Below are positions 1-8,271 of a stretch of DNA of 64,000 nt, piece by piece. Source of the stretch: an uncultured Desulfovibrio sp. (GTDB lineage Bacteria > Desulfobacterota > Desulfovibrionia > Desulfovibrionales > Desulfovibrionaceae). The DNA is taken from the NCBI GenBank assembly GCA_910587035.1, contig CAJUMQ010000008.1, forward strand, positions 22,553-86,552, in the 5' to 3' direction. The notes beneath the pieces are model-generated. The model did not search any database and was not told the DNA's origin. It saw only the letters and a program-made list of their open reading frames with translations. A program made the translations under genes and the position numbers. Numbering within the stretch: position 1 is the stretch's first letter; each line of letters opens with the position of its first letter.

Positions 1-48
1 GCCTGCAGAAAACGGCAAGCCCTGCCAAAAAAAGCCATTATCCGGGAT

Positions 49-528
49 TTAGCCAATTTTTAGAAGTTTTTCGGCATTGATATGGGCGATCTTCTCCCTG
101 TCAATGGGGGATAAAGGCGCATTTTTAATGAATGCCGCTGCATCCGTCTGGCGGATGTAGGGAAAATCCGTGGAAAAGAGAATATGGTCTATGCCGAATT
201 TGCGGATGCAAAATTCCAGATTGTCATAGTCATACATGCCGCTTGGGCTGACCCAGACATTATTGCGGTAGTATTCGGAAATTTTTTTAGCAAGCCCGGT
301 TTTGGAGGGCGGCAGGGACTGGTCAAAACGGCCTATGAAGTAGGGCGCCACCTCACCCCAGTGGCCGGATATGACCTTGAGGGTTGGGAAACGGTCAAAA
401 ATCCCGGCCAGCATCATCCGCAAAACCTGCACTCCAGGCTCCAGGTGCCAGCCAAGGCCGTATGTGGCCAGAATTGCGTCCACATCCTCCCCAAATCCGG
501 CATAATAGGCCTTGCGGACATTTTCTAA
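49..528 (-). pseudogene. Amidohydrolase (metal-dependent hydrolase) gene, 5'-truncated
   Basis: The translation carries the C-terminal part of an amidohydrolase-2 type TIM-barrel enzyme: AYYAGFGEDVDAILATYGLG, then the family-typical stretch around GHWGE, and a late STDFPY containing the conserved metal-site Asp. Full members of the family run to about 300 residues or more. Here recognisable homology starts only at about position 525, leaving roughly 155-160 residues, so the N-terminal half with the first metal-binding His pair is missing. An in-frame ATG exists at 546, but its first residues do not look like the family. The cut coincides within a few bases with the truncation of the divergent LysR-type gene at 528, so one deletion probably removed both starts. 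The substrate of the intact enzyme cannot be judged. Confidence 0.75.
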
Positions 529-1408
529 GCCAGGCCGCCATCTCAAATTTTGTGCAAAGTCTCGAAAAAACCTTAAATGTGGAACTGTTTATAAGAAGGA
601 ATTCATCCCTGGTGCTGACAGTGGGTGGGGATCAGCTGTATCAGGACAGCTCGGAGCTGGTGGAGTTTTTTAATCAGAGATGGCAGCCTCTGGCCGGCGG
701 CAGCAAAACTTCATATCAGGGCACAATCTTCATTTCCACGACACACAGTTTTGCGGCCTGCTATCTGCCCAGGTACATAGCCAACTTTTATGCAAGCAAT
801 CCGCTGATTAAATTTTCCATCACCAGCGGCGCAAACTCCAGAAGCATCATCGAATCCGTTCGGCGCAATGATGTCGATTTTGGCATAACATCAATAGATA
901 TAGTTCCGGACAATATCACCGCCGATCTTTTGCATAGCGCGCATCTGGTGCTGATTGCCCCCAAAAGCTGGCCATTCTCTGTGAATGAGGCAAATTTTCT
1001 CACAGATCTTAATGAATTGCAGGATATTCAGTTTATTATCAGTGACAATGGCGTGCACATCAATAAATATATAAGCACCTATCTGGTGGAGAAGGGCATT
1101 TTTCCCAAGCGGTTTATCACCATAAGCAATTATGGCGCGATGTCCGCGCCATGGTCCGGGCCGGCCTTGGCTGCGCCATAGTGGAAAATTTTGAGATGAA
1201 CAATGAGGGCTGGTATAATGTGTACAGACTGCCCCATGCAGCCTGGATCAGCAATTACTATATAGTGCGCAGAAAGCGCAAATACATTTCGCCGCAGGCT
1301 CTGGCTTTCATAAAAAGCATTCTTTATGGGGCTCAGGGGAGTAGGCATATTCAGGGCATAATCTCCATACAGGGATATTGCCCTGGATTGGCCGCGTATG
1401 GCCCTTGA
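528..1408 (+). pseudogene. LysR-type transcriptional regulator, 5'-truncated and frameshifted
   Basis: From 528 the frame reads SQAAISNFVQSLEKTLNVEL, which is the recognition helix and following linker of a LysR-type helix-turn-helix. The first 20-30 residues of the DNA-binding domain are absent. The effector-binding domain follows to about 1145 (NYGAMSA). There the reading frame breaks: the continuation MVRAGLGCAIVENF lies in another frame from 1151 and runs to a stop at 1408. A typical regulator would read straight through this join, so a small indel near 1141-1152 is likely. With the DNA-binding domain cut and the effector domain shifted, the gene is almost certainly inactive. LysR regulators usually lie divergent from the gene they control, which fits the truncated amidohydrolase next to it. 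Confidence 0.8.
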
Positions 1409-1433
1409 CGGCAGGGTCATTGGCGGTTATTAT
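1405..1433 (+). promoter_or_regulatory. Predicted sigma-70 promoter of rpmH
   Basis: TTGACG (1405-1410), a 17-base spacer and TATTAT (1428-1433) form a near-consensus promoter 98 bases before the rpmH start. It directly follows the end of the LysR remnant and is likely to drive the rpmH-rnpA-yidD-yidC cluster. Confidence 0.6.
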
Positions 1434-1531
1434 CCCCGTTCAATATTGCGTAAATTCATGGCTCCCTGTCCTGCCGCGGCATGGGGTCAATATTCGCGTT
1501 CAACATCACCAGCGGCCAAAGGAAATTTTTC

Positions 1532-1666
1532 ATGAAGAGAACCTACCAGCCCAGCAAAATCCGCCGCGCCCGCACCCACGGCTTTCTTGAGCGCATGTCC
1601 ACCCCCTCCGGCAGGGCGGTAATCCGCCGCCGTCGCGCCAAGGGCCGCAAGCGTCTTGTTCCCTAG
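1532..1666 (+). CDS. rpmH: 50S ribosomal protein L34
   Basis: This 44-residue basic protein begins MKRTYQPSKIRRARTHGFLE and ends KGRKRLVP, the classic L34 sequence, and is a structural component of the large ribosomal subunit. The ATG at 1532 is chosen because L34 always begins MKRT(Y/F)QP; an upstream ATG in frame at 1481 would add an unrelated 17 residues. The Shine-Dalgarno-like aaagga lies 8-13 bases upstream. It heads the conserved rpmH-rnpA-yidD-yidC-jag-mnmE order found in many bacteria. Its TAG stop (1664-1666) is embedded in the first bases of a hairpin-rich repeat that separates it from rnpA, which is unusual for this tightly packed operon. Confidence 0.97.
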   Translation: MKRTYQPSKIRRARTHGFLERMSTPSGRAVIRRRRAKGRKRLVP

Positions 1667-1778
1667 CCGGATGTCCTGTTTTTACTGCAGTAAAAACAGC
1701 GCATAGCAAGAACGCGGTTTTTGCCCGGACAGCCGGGGATTTCCCGACTTTGGCAATTGCCGCGTGACGCGACAACAG
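1663..1778. repeat. Five-hairpin repeat family 1, copy 1 (rpmH-rnpA)
   Basis: This is the most diverged copy of the hairpin repeat also seen at 17803, 22201 and 37716. Hairpin 1 is CTGTTTTTAC / GTAAAAACAG around TGCA, where other copies have ATG.../...CAT, a compensating base-pair change. Hairpin 2 pairs GCAAGAA with TTTTTGC, hairpin 3 pairs CCCGG with CCGGG, hairpin 4 is short, and hairpin 5 is TTGCCGC-GTGAC-GCGACAA. The left end CTAG contains the rpmH stop codon. The right end overlaps the most upstream possible rnpA start. Confidence 0.7.
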
Positions 1779-2150
1779 GCATCCTTGACGCGCTTTAAAT
1801 ACCCACCCTGGCGCCGTATCCGCAAGCATGCGGAATATCAGGCCGGCTATGAGCAGGGCGCAAAATGGCATTCTGCCCATTTTGTGCTTTTTGTCCTCAT
1901 GGCCCAAGGTGCCTGCGGCCGTTTTGGCATGGCCGTATCCCGCAAGGTGGGCAATGCGGTGACGCGCAATCGTGTGAAAAGGCTTTTGAGGGAATTTTTC
2001 CGGCTGCACCAGCATCTCACGCCGGCCTGCGACATTCTGGCAGTGGCCAGAAAAAATGCCGGCAGCCTGGATTATCACGCTGTTTGCGGCGAGCTTTTGC
2101 CCCTGCTTGAGCGCATTGGCGCCAAAGGCAGCCGGACTGGCTGCCAATGA
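1764..2150 (+). CDS. rnpA: Ribonuclease P protein component
   Basis: This is the protein subunit of RNase P, which assists the catalytic RNA in trimming the 5' leader from pre-tRNA. The 128-residue frame has the family core GRFGMAVSRKVGNAVTRNRV, with the RNR-type basic helix (KVGNAVTRNRVKRLLRE), and FVLFV in the first strand. The start is uncertain. A GTG at 1764 lies inside the last hairpin of the preceding repeat, and a TTG at 1788 gives a more typical N-terminus. It overlaps yidD by four bases (ATGA at 2147), implying translational coupling. A repeat sits between it and rpmH, so insertion of that element may have altered its original leader. Confidence 0.93.
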   Translation: MTRQQASLTRFKYPPWRRIRKHAEYQAGYEQGAKWHSAHFVLFVLMAQGACGRFGMAVSRKVGNAVTRNRVKRLLREFFRLHQHLTPACDILAVARKNAGSLDYHAVCGELLPLLERIGAKGSRTGCQ

Positions 2151-2431
2151 ACACATTGCGCCGGATTCTGGTCTTGCCGCTTTTTTTGTACAAGCGCCTC
2201 ATTTCCCCCCTTTTGCCGCCAGCCTGCCGCTATACGCCCACATGCTCGGAATACGCGGCCGAGGCCATATTGCGCCATGGCCTGTGCCGTGGCGGCTGGC
2301 TTGCCATTAAAAGACTGTGCCGCTGCCACCCCTGGGGTGGCTGCGGCTATGATCCGGTGCCCGATTTGCCGGACAAAAAACTCTCCATAAAAGGAATCTT
2401 ACGGAGACGCGATTCCCATGCAGGAAAATAA
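2147..2431 (+). CDS. yidD: Membrane protein insertion efficiency factor YidD
   Basis: This small membrane-associated protein of 94 residues belongs to the YidD family, which helps YidC-dependent insertion of inner-membrane proteins. The signature CRYTPTCSEYAAEAI is present, with the conserved cysteines, and a later HPWGGCGYDPVP matches the family's C-terminal GGxDPVP region. The N-terminal segment ILVLPLFLYKRLISPLLPP is amphipathic. Its start overlaps the rnpA stop and its end overlaps the yidC start at 2418, so rnpA, yidD and yidC are probably translated as a coupled set. Confidence 0.95.
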   Translation: MNTLRRILVLPLFLYKRLISPLLPPACRYTPTCSEYAAEAILRHGLCRGGWLAIKRLCRCHPWGGCGYDPVPDLPDKKLSIKGILRRRDSHAGK

Positions 2432-4097
2432 AAATCTAATTCTGGCTGTGGTCTTGTGCCTGATTGTGCTCTTCGGCTGGGGCTATTTCGCCGAGTTTAT
2501 GGGCTGGGCCCCCAAACAGCAGCCACCCAGCCAAAAGGCGGAGCAGGCAGCACAGGAGGCTCCCAAAAAGGAAACCCCGCAAATGGCGGAGCTGCCCGTG
2601 TTCACGCCATCGTCCGGGCGCGACCTGAATGTGCAGACGCCATTGTATGATGCAATCTTTTATACTGGCGGCGGCCCCCTGCGCTCCTTTGTTCTCAAGA
2701 ACTACCGCTCCGGCATTGTGCCGGATTCCCCTCTTGTCAACATGGTTGACGAGCGCACGGCCAGAGTGGCTCCCCTGGGTCTGGTGATCAACAGCCAGCC
2801 CTCCTGGAGCACGGGGCAGTGGAGCCTGGATGGCGATGTGCCCGGCATTGACCTTAAAGAGGGGCAAAAGGGCGAGTTCGCCATCAGCGGCCTTGTGGAT
2901 GGTCTGCGCATTCAAAGGCGTTTTGGTGTCGACGCGGCCACATATCTCATCACCGAGAAAATAACGGTGGCCAACCCTGGCGATCATTCGCGCAGCGTCA
3001 AGGTGGCCTTTACCCAGGCCATGGACAGCAGCCAGTCCTCCGGCAGCCAGTACGATTCCATGCGCGTGGCCTGGGATCTCAACGGCAGCCTGGATGACGA
3101 GACCTCCTCCCGCACGCTGGAGACAACAGGCGTGCAGGCCAGCGGCAAGATCTACTGGGCCGGCCCCATGAGTACATATTTTCTGGCCGCGGTTGTGCCG
3201 GCCAATCCTGATGATGCCACTGTAAAGGGGCTTTTGCAGAAAACCGTTTACAGGGTCTCCCTGGAAGGGGAGGAGCTTACCCTGGCGGCAGGCGAGCAAA
3301 GGGAGATTTCCGTCTCATACTGGATTGGCCCCAAAGACCGCAAGATGCTTGAGGCCGCCTCAGAGCAGCTGACCCGCAGCATCGACCTGGGCTTTTTCAG
3401 CGGCATAGGCAAGATACTGCTCTGGCTGCTGGAATTTTTCCAGAGCTATGTCCACAACTGGGGCCTCGCCATCATCCTCCTGACATTCCTCATAAAGGCG
3501 GTATTCTGGCCGCTTACAGCCAAGAGTTATGCCTCCATGGAAAAGATGAAGCAGCTTCAGCCCCTGATGCTGCAGATTCGTGAAAAGTACAAGGGTAACC
3601 GCGAGGAGATGAACAGGGAGGTCATGGCCCTTTACAAGACCTACGGTGTCAATCCTGCCAGCGGCTGCGTGCCCATCCTCATCCAGCTGCCTGTGTTCTT
3701 TGGCCTGTATCAGGCTCTGCTCTCATCCCTGGCCCTCAGGCATGCCTCCTTCATCACCTATCTGCCCGGCACGGACATAATCTGGCTGGCGGACCTTTCG
3801 GCCAAGGACCCATTATACATCACACCCATAGTCATGGGCATAACCATGTTCCTGCAGCAGCGCATGAGTCCGCCACCGGCAGACCCCATGCAGGCCAAGA
3901 TCATGATGTTCCTGCCCCTGATCTTTACGGTGCTGTTTTTGAACTTCCCCTCCGGCCTTGTCATCTACTGGCTGGTCAACAATGTGCTTTCCATTTTGCA
4001 GCAATGGCTGATGATGCGCAAAACGAAAAAGCTCAGGCCCGTTGCCCCTAAAGATGGCGGCAAAAAAGGCAAAACAGAAAAATCAGCGCAGAATTGA
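2418..4097 (+). CDS. yidC: Membrane protein insertase YidC
   Basis: YidC inserts and folds inner-membrane proteins alone or with SecYEG. This 559-residue form is the Gram-negative type. It has an N-terminal signal-anchor (residues 5-25), a large periplasmic domain to about residue 340, and a C-terminal five-helix core beginning near YVHNWGLAIILLTF. The core contains KMKQLQPLMLQIREKYKG in the cytoplasmic coiled hairpin and NPASGCVPILIQLPVFFGLY. The groove position that is Arg in E. coli (VRGIMYPL) is Lys here (IKAVFWPL), so the positive charge is retained. The linker after the first helix is rich in Gln, Pro and Lys. The tail ends in a basic KKGKTEKSAQN, as expected for a ribosome-facing end. 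It overlaps yidD by 14 bases and is followed by jag. Confidence 0.97.
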   Translation: MQENKNLILAVVLCLIVLFGWGYFAEFMGWAPKQQPPSQKAEQAAQEAPKKETPQMAELPVFTPSSGRDLNVQTPLYDAIFYTGGGPLRSFVLKNYRSGIVPDSPLVNMVDERTARVAPLGLVINSQPSWSTGQWSLDGDVPGIDLKEGQKGEFAISGLVDGLRIQRRFGVDAATYLITEKITVANPGDHSRSVKVAFTQAMDSSQSSGSQYDSMRVAWDLNGSLDDETSSRTLETTGVQASGKIYWAGPMSTYFLAAVVPANPDDATVKGLLQKTVYRVSLEGEELTLAAGEQREISVSYWIGPKDRKMLEAASEQLTRSIDLGFFSGIGKILLWLLEFFQSYVHNWGLAIILLTFLIKAVFWPLTAKSYASMEKMKQLQPLMLQIREKYKGNREEMNREVMALYKTYGVNPASGCVPILIQLPVFFGLYQALLSSLALRHASFITYLPGTDIIWLADLSAKDPLYITPIVMGITMFLQQRMSPPPADPMQAKIMMFLPLIFTVLFLNFPSGLVIYWLVNNVLSILQQWLMMRKTKKLRPVAPKDGGKKGKTEKSAQN

Positions 4098-4133
4098 AGG
4101 CAATTGGCGCCCATGCGCCCATGAGGTTTGTAA

Positions 4134-5078
4134 ATGCAAAAGTTTAAGGAATTTCAGGGCAAAGACCTGGATGAGTGCATTCAGCAGGCCCTGTCCTATT
4201 ATGATGCACCGCGTGAAAAACTGGAAATTGAAATTGTGCAGGATGCCAAGTCCGGCATATTTGGCATAGTTGGCGCGCGCAAGGCCAAAATTCGCGCCCG
4301 CCGCGCCAGCATTGCCGATACGGTGCAGACCATTCTCGCCACTGGGGAGGGGCGGCCCCCAAGGCAGGAAGCACGAGAAAAACACGAAAAGAAGAGCGGC
4401 GAGGCCCAGCACAAAAACAGTGGCCAGGAACCTCACCATCAGAAGTCTGCCCATAAAAACAGCCACGAACAGGCCAGGCAGGCTGGCGACAGAAAACAGC
4501 AACCGGCCACCAGGCCAGAGCCAGTGGCGGAGGCTCCTTTTGAGGATGCCCATGTTGATGATCTTGAGGATGCCTGCCCGGGTCTGCATCTGAAACCGCT
4601 TGAGGAGCTGGATCAGCAAAAGCTTGCCGAAGTGACAAAGGATGTGGTGGAGACACTTGTAAAACCCGTGGCCGGCCGCGATGTTTCGGTATCGGTCAGG
4701 CAGGGTGATGGACGCATCTGCGCCCGTGTGGAATGGCAGGGGGATGCCGGCCTGCTCATTGGCCGGGAAGGCCAGACCCTGGCCGCCATCCAGTATCTGG
4801 CATCTCGTATCATCTCGCGCCACATGGATGCCATTGTGCGCGTGCAGCTGGACATTGGCGAATACCGCAGTCGCCAGGACGAAAAATTGCGCGAGCTGGC
4901 ATTCTCCCTTGCGGACAGGGCCAGGGAAAGCGGCAAGCCCTGTTCCACCCGCCCACTTTCGTCCTACCATCGCCGCATAATCCATCTCAGCCTGCAGGAT
5001 GTGCAGGATGTGCAGACACGCAGCTCCGGCGAGGGGCCGCTCAAGCGGGTGATTATCGCCCCCAAACGCAATCATTAG
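4134..5078 (+). CDS. jag: Jag/KhpB-type RNA-binding protein
   Basis: This 314-residue protein has three parts. An N-terminal Jag domain (residues 1-60, KEFQGKDLDECIQQALSYYD) comes first. A long, low-complexity charged linker (about 65-140, rich in Lys, Glu, His, Gln) follows. The C-terminal half has a KH domain containing LLIGREGQTLAAIQYLASR and an R3H domain with RPLSSYHRRIIHLSLQD. Proteins of this family bind RNA, pair with KhpA in several bacteria, and are nearly always encoded after yidC. Upstream bases give aggttt-like spacing with a modest ribosome site at the ATG at 4134. The long linker is the variable part of the family. Confidence 0.93.
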   Translation: MQKFKEFQGKDLDECIQQALSYYDAPREKLEIEIVQDAKSGIFGIVGARKAKIRARRASIADTVQTILATGEGRPPRQEAREKHEKKSGEAQHKNSGQEPHHQKSAHKNSHEQARQAGDRKQQPATRPEPVAEAPFEDAHVDDLEDACPGLHLKPLEELDQQKLAEVTKDVVETLVKPVAGRDVSVSVRQGDGRICARVEWQGDAGLLIGREGQTLAAIQYLASRIISRHMDAIVRVQLDIGEYRSRQDEKLRELAFSLADRARESGKPCSTRPLSSYHRRIIHLSLQDVQDVQTRSSGEGPLKRVIIAPKRNH

Positions 5079-5137
5079 GGTATTTTTTCCATGTCTGGCG
5101 ACAATATTGATATCAGGCGCCCCTGGCCGGCTGCGGT

Positions 5138-6535
5138 GTGACAGGCGGCATGCCCACCATTGCAGCCATAGCCACGCCGCCCGGCCAGGGGGGGATTGGC
5201 ATAATCCGCATCTCGGGCCCCGATGCCAAAACACTGTTGCGCCAGGTTTTTGTCCCCGCCGCCAGGGGTTTTACAGACTACCACCCCTGGAAACTTCAGC
5301 GCGGCATGGTGCTGGATGGCGGCAAAAAGGGTCTGGATGATGCCCTGGCAGTGTTCATGCCCGGGCCGGCCACCTTCACAGGCGAGGATGTCGCCGAGAT
5401 CCACTGCCATGGCAGCCCCCTTGTGCTGGAGAGCCTGCTGGCCAATCTTGTGGAGCTGGGCGCCAGGCTGGCCGGGCGCGGGGAATTCAGCCGCCGCGCA
5501 TTTCTCAATGGCCGCATGGATCTTTCCCAGGCCGAGGCTGTGGCTGAGCTCATTGCAGCCCCGTCCCGCGAGGCCCTGCGCAACAGCCTGAGCCGTCTTG
5601 AAGGTGGGCTCGGGCGCATGGTTCGCGGACTGCGGGAGGATATTGATGATCTGCGGGCCCATGCCTTCATTGGCGTGGATTTTCCCGATGATGAAGTGCC
5701 ACCCATTGAGGATACGGAATTTGCTGCCCGCGTAGCCAGCTTGCTGGCTGCCATCCGGGAGCTTTTGCAGGGCGCGGAACGGGCGCGATTCATGCAGGAG
5801 GGCGCCCTCGTGGCTCTGGCCGGGGCGGTAAATGCCGGCAAGTCCAGCCTGCTCAATGCCATAAGCGGGCGGGAGCGCGCTCTGGTTACGCCCCTGCCTG
5901 GCACCACCCGTGACTATATTGAGGAGAATATCAGTCTCGATGGCATGCCCTGCCGTCTTGTGGATACTGCAGGCCTGCGGGACGACACGGCCCGGCATGT
6001 TGACCAGGCCGAGAGCATGGGCATGGCCCGCAGTCTGGAGCTGGTGGCCAGGGCGGATCTGACCCTTGTTGTTTTTGATGGCGCCCTCATGGCCGCCGGC
6101 ATGTCCCAGCCTGGCGAGGACGAGCTTTACAGGCGAATTGCCGCGGCAGCCACCGGCAGCCTGATTTATGTCTGGAACAAGTGCGACCTGGCCATGCCTG
6201 ATGATGCGGACTGGGCTGGCGGGGTGCCCAGCTGCGCGGTCAGCGCCGCCAGTGGTGAAAACCTCGATACACTTTGCGCTATGGCGCGTAATATGCTATG
6301 CAGTGGCAACGCCAGCATGACGGAGGGCGCCATTGCCCCCAATGTGCGCCAGAGCGCGGCCCTGCGCCTTGCGGAAAAAGAGCTTTGCGCATTGCAGGAA
6401 CGCGGTTGCGCTGCCTGGGATCTGAATCTTGCGCGTCTGGACGCGGCAGCCGAAGCCCTTGACGAAATTCTTGGCCTGAGCGCCCATGATGAACTGATGA
6501 ACAGGATTTTCTCCAACTTCTGCATTGGCAAATAA
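5138..6535 (+). CDS. mnmE: tRNA modification GTPase MnmE
   Basis: MnmE works with MnmG to add the carboxymethylaminomethyl group to U34 of certain tRNAs. The 465-residue protein has the N-terminal folate-binding domain (residues 5-125; GRGEFSRRAFLNGRMDLSQA is diagnostic) and helical segments flanking a GTPase domain. The GTPase motifs are GAVNAGKS (229-236), PLPGTTRD (252-259), DTAGLRD (276-282) and NKCD. The protein ends in the family C-terminal motif FCIGK, whose Cys is conserved. GTG at 5138 is one start; ATG at 5150 four codons later gives the usual (M)PTIAAIATPPG. A 16-codon open frame (5091-5141) ends across this GTG; nothing else supports it as a gene. Confidence 0.97.
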   Translation: MTGGMPTIAAIATPPGQGGIGIIRISGPDAKTLLRQVFVPAARGFTDYHPWKLQRGMVLDGGKKGLDDALAVFMPGPATFTGEDVAEIHCHGSPLVLESLLANLVELGARLAGRGEFSRRAFLNGRMDLSQAEAVAELIAAPSREALRNSLSRLEGGLGRMVRGLREDIDDLRAHAFIGVDFPDDEVPPIEDTEFAARVASLLAAIRELLQGAERARFMQEGALVALAGAVNAGKSSLLNAISGRERALVTPLPGTTRDYIEENISLDGMPCRLVDTAGLRDDTARHVDQAESMGMARSLELVARADLTLVVFDGALMAAGMSQPGEDELYRRIAAAATGSLIYVWNKCDLAMPDDADWAGGVPSCAVSAASGENLDTLCAMARNMLCSGNASMTEGAIAPNVRQSAALRLAEKELCALQERGCAAWDLNLARLDAAAEALDEILGLSAHDELMNRIFSNFCIGK

Positions 6536-6547
6536 CGGGATCGCCGG

Positions 6548-7144
6548 ATGGATCTGGAACAACTGCGCCAAAAGCCAGACAGGGAAGCCATCAATGCGCT
6601 GCCCCAGCGCTATTACGAAGGGCCGGTGCACATCATCCGCACCATGAAACAATGGCGCGAAGCCATGAAAGATCTGGAATCGGATGGCATCCTTGGTTTT
6701 GACACCGAAACCCGGCCCACCTTTCGCAAGGGGAAGCTCAATGCCCCCGCCCTCATCCAGCTGGCCTCGGCCAATGCCGTATATCTGGTGCAACTGGGCT
6801 GGCTTCCCTTTGGAGCGCACTGCGCCGAGCTGCTGGCCAATCCCGGGATAATAAAGGCAGGAGTTGGCATTGGTGACGACATGCACGCGCTTACCAGGGT
6901 CTTTTCCTTTCAGCCTGCCGGCACAGTGGAGCTGGCGGACATAGCCCGCAACAATGGCCTGGGCAGCCATGGGCTGCGCACCCTGGCCGCCAGTCTTTTT
7001 GGCTGGCGTATATCCAAGGGCTCCCAATGCTCCAACTGGAGCGTGCGCCAGCTATCGCCACGCCAGATCGCCTATGCCGCCACAGATGCCTGGATAGGCC
7101 GCATGATCTATCTGCGCTTTCGTGAATTGGGGATTACTGCGTGA
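6548..7144 (+). CDS. 3'-5' exonuclease domain protein (RNase D-like)
   Basis: The 198-residue protein is a stand-alone DEDDy 3'-5' exonuclease domain. ExoI is GFDTETRP, ExoII is GVGIGDDMHAL, and ExoIII is YAATDAW, with the Tyr four residues before the last Asp. It lacks the HRDC domains of full RNase D, so it resembles the small exonuclease-domain proteins acting on RNA or DNA 3' ends; which substrate cannot be told. It follows mnmE by 12 bases. Its TGA stop overlaps the GTG start of the next gene (7141), so it is very likely co-transcribed and coupled with it. Confidence 0.88.
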   Translation: MDLEQLRQKPDREAINALPQRYYEGPVHIIRTMKQWREAMKDLESDGILGFDTETRPTFRKGKLNAPALIQLASANAVYLVQLGWLPFGAHCAELLANPGIIKAGVGIGDDMHALTRVFSFQPAGTVELADIARNNGLGSHGLRTLAASLFGWRISKGSQCSNWSVRQLSPRQIAYAATDAWIGRMIYLRFRELGITA

Positions 7145-8271
7145 AGGGGGCGCGCCCTCTTTTTTTTAGCGGTGGGACCGCCCTTAAAGGCATCGCCAGG
7201 GAACTGGCCAGACAGGCAATCTGGTCCATACACATTGTCACCACTTTTGATTCAGGCGGCAGTTCCGCCGCTCTGCGCAGGGCCTTCGGCATACCCGCTG
7301 TGGGAGATTTGCGTAACAGACTCCTGGCCCTGGCCGACACCGGCAAAACTCCGCCAGCCCTGCTTGAACTATGCAATCACCGCCTGGGCACGGATGATGG
7401 CGCAAAGGGCGAGCTCCAGAAACTTGCAGACCCGGACGCATCCATCTGGCAGCAAATTCCGGCAGACGATGCGGCCATCATCATGCACGCCATTGCCCTT
7501 TTTCTTAAGGAAATGCCGGATTCCTTTGATGCCAGGGGCGCCAGCATCGGCAATCTGCTGCTTGCCACGTCCTATCTCGCAAATCATCGCGATTTTGTGC
7601 CAGCCATCACCATGTTCGCCAATCTGATTCAGGCCCGTGGCACGGTGCTGCCAGTGGACAACTGCGGGCTGCATCTTGGGGCTGTACTGGCCGATGGCGC
7701 CATAGTCTGCGGCCAGCATCTATTCCGCCAGCTGCCGGCGCCAATAGAAAAGCTTTTTCTGACTGTTCACGACCCATGGAGCCAGAGCCCCAAAGGCGCC
7801 ATTGCCTGCGCACCGCCCCTTACAGCCATAAATGGCGTCTGGATCGGCTCCGCCACAGCCATTTGCTATCCCATGGGCAGTTTTTACTCCAGCGTGCTGG
7901 CCAATCTGCTGCCAAGGGGCACCGGTTGGGCCGTGGCGCAAAATGTCTGCCCCAAAATCTTTATCCCCAATTCCGGCCATGATCCGGAACTGCATGGCCT
8001 TGATCTTTGCGGGCAGAGCCGGGCCATTGTGGCCGCCCTGTGTGAGCAGGAGGCGGAGCTGCCCGTGGAACGATTGCTGCAATACATACTGGTGGATAGC
8101 GTACATGGCCAATATCCCGGCGGTCTTGGCCCGGAAGTGCGCAGCAGGCTTGCACAGATGGGCATAAACATTGTGGACCGCCCCATAGTTGATGCGGACA
8201 ATCCCTGCCGGCACAGGCCTGACGCCACCCTTGCGGCCATTGAAGAGATCACCACCATTCTGCACAAGTAA
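7141..8271 (+). CDS. YvcK/CofD-superfamily protein
   Basis: The N-terminus FFSGGTALKGIARELARQ followed by IHIVTTFDSGGSSAALRRAF and VGDLRNRLLALAD matches the CofD/YvcK fold. There the Gly-rich loop binds a nucleotide- or nucleotide-sugar-like ligand and the DSGGSS element marks the family. CofD itself is the 2-phospho-L-lactate transferase of coenzyme F420 synthesis. YvcK proteins instead act in envelope or carbon metabolism and bind UDP-sugars. No other F420 gene is visible here, so the YvcK side, or the CofD-like subfamily seen in delta-proteobacteria, is more likely. The protein is 376 residues with a GTG start overlapping the preceding stop. The substrate is not known. Confidence 0.75.
   Translation: MKGARPLFFSGGTALKGIARELARQAIWSIHIVTTFDSGGSSAALRRAFGIPAVGDLRNRLLALADTGKTPPALLELCNHRLGTDDGAKGELQKLADPDASIWQQIPADDAAIIMHAIALFLKEMPDSFDARGASIGNLLLATSYLANHRDFVPAITMFANLIQARGTVLPVDNCGLHLGAVLADGAIVCGQHLFRQLPAPIEKLFLTVHDPWSQSPKGAIACAPPLTAINGVWIGSATAICYPMGSFYSSVLANLLPRGTGWAVAQNVCPKIFIPNSGHDPELHGLDLCGQSRAIVAALCEQEAELPVERLLQYILVDSVHGQYPGGLGPEVRSRLAQMGINIVDRPIVDADNPCRHRPDATLAAIEEITTILHK

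Noticed and set aside
2436..3299. Long open frame opposite yidC (287 residues)
   Set aside because: It mirrors the yidC coding strand in G+C-rich DNA and has repetitive His/Gly/Ala text with no family features.
5091..5141. Open frame of 16 codons between jag and mnmE ending across the mnmE GTG
   Set aside because: No ribosome-binding site or composition supports translation, and overlap with a real start can arise by chance. It is not reported as a leader peptide.
4083..5234. 383-residue open frame opposite jag and the start of mnmE
   Set aside because: Shadow of two well-supported genes on the other strand; no start context and no recognisable domain.
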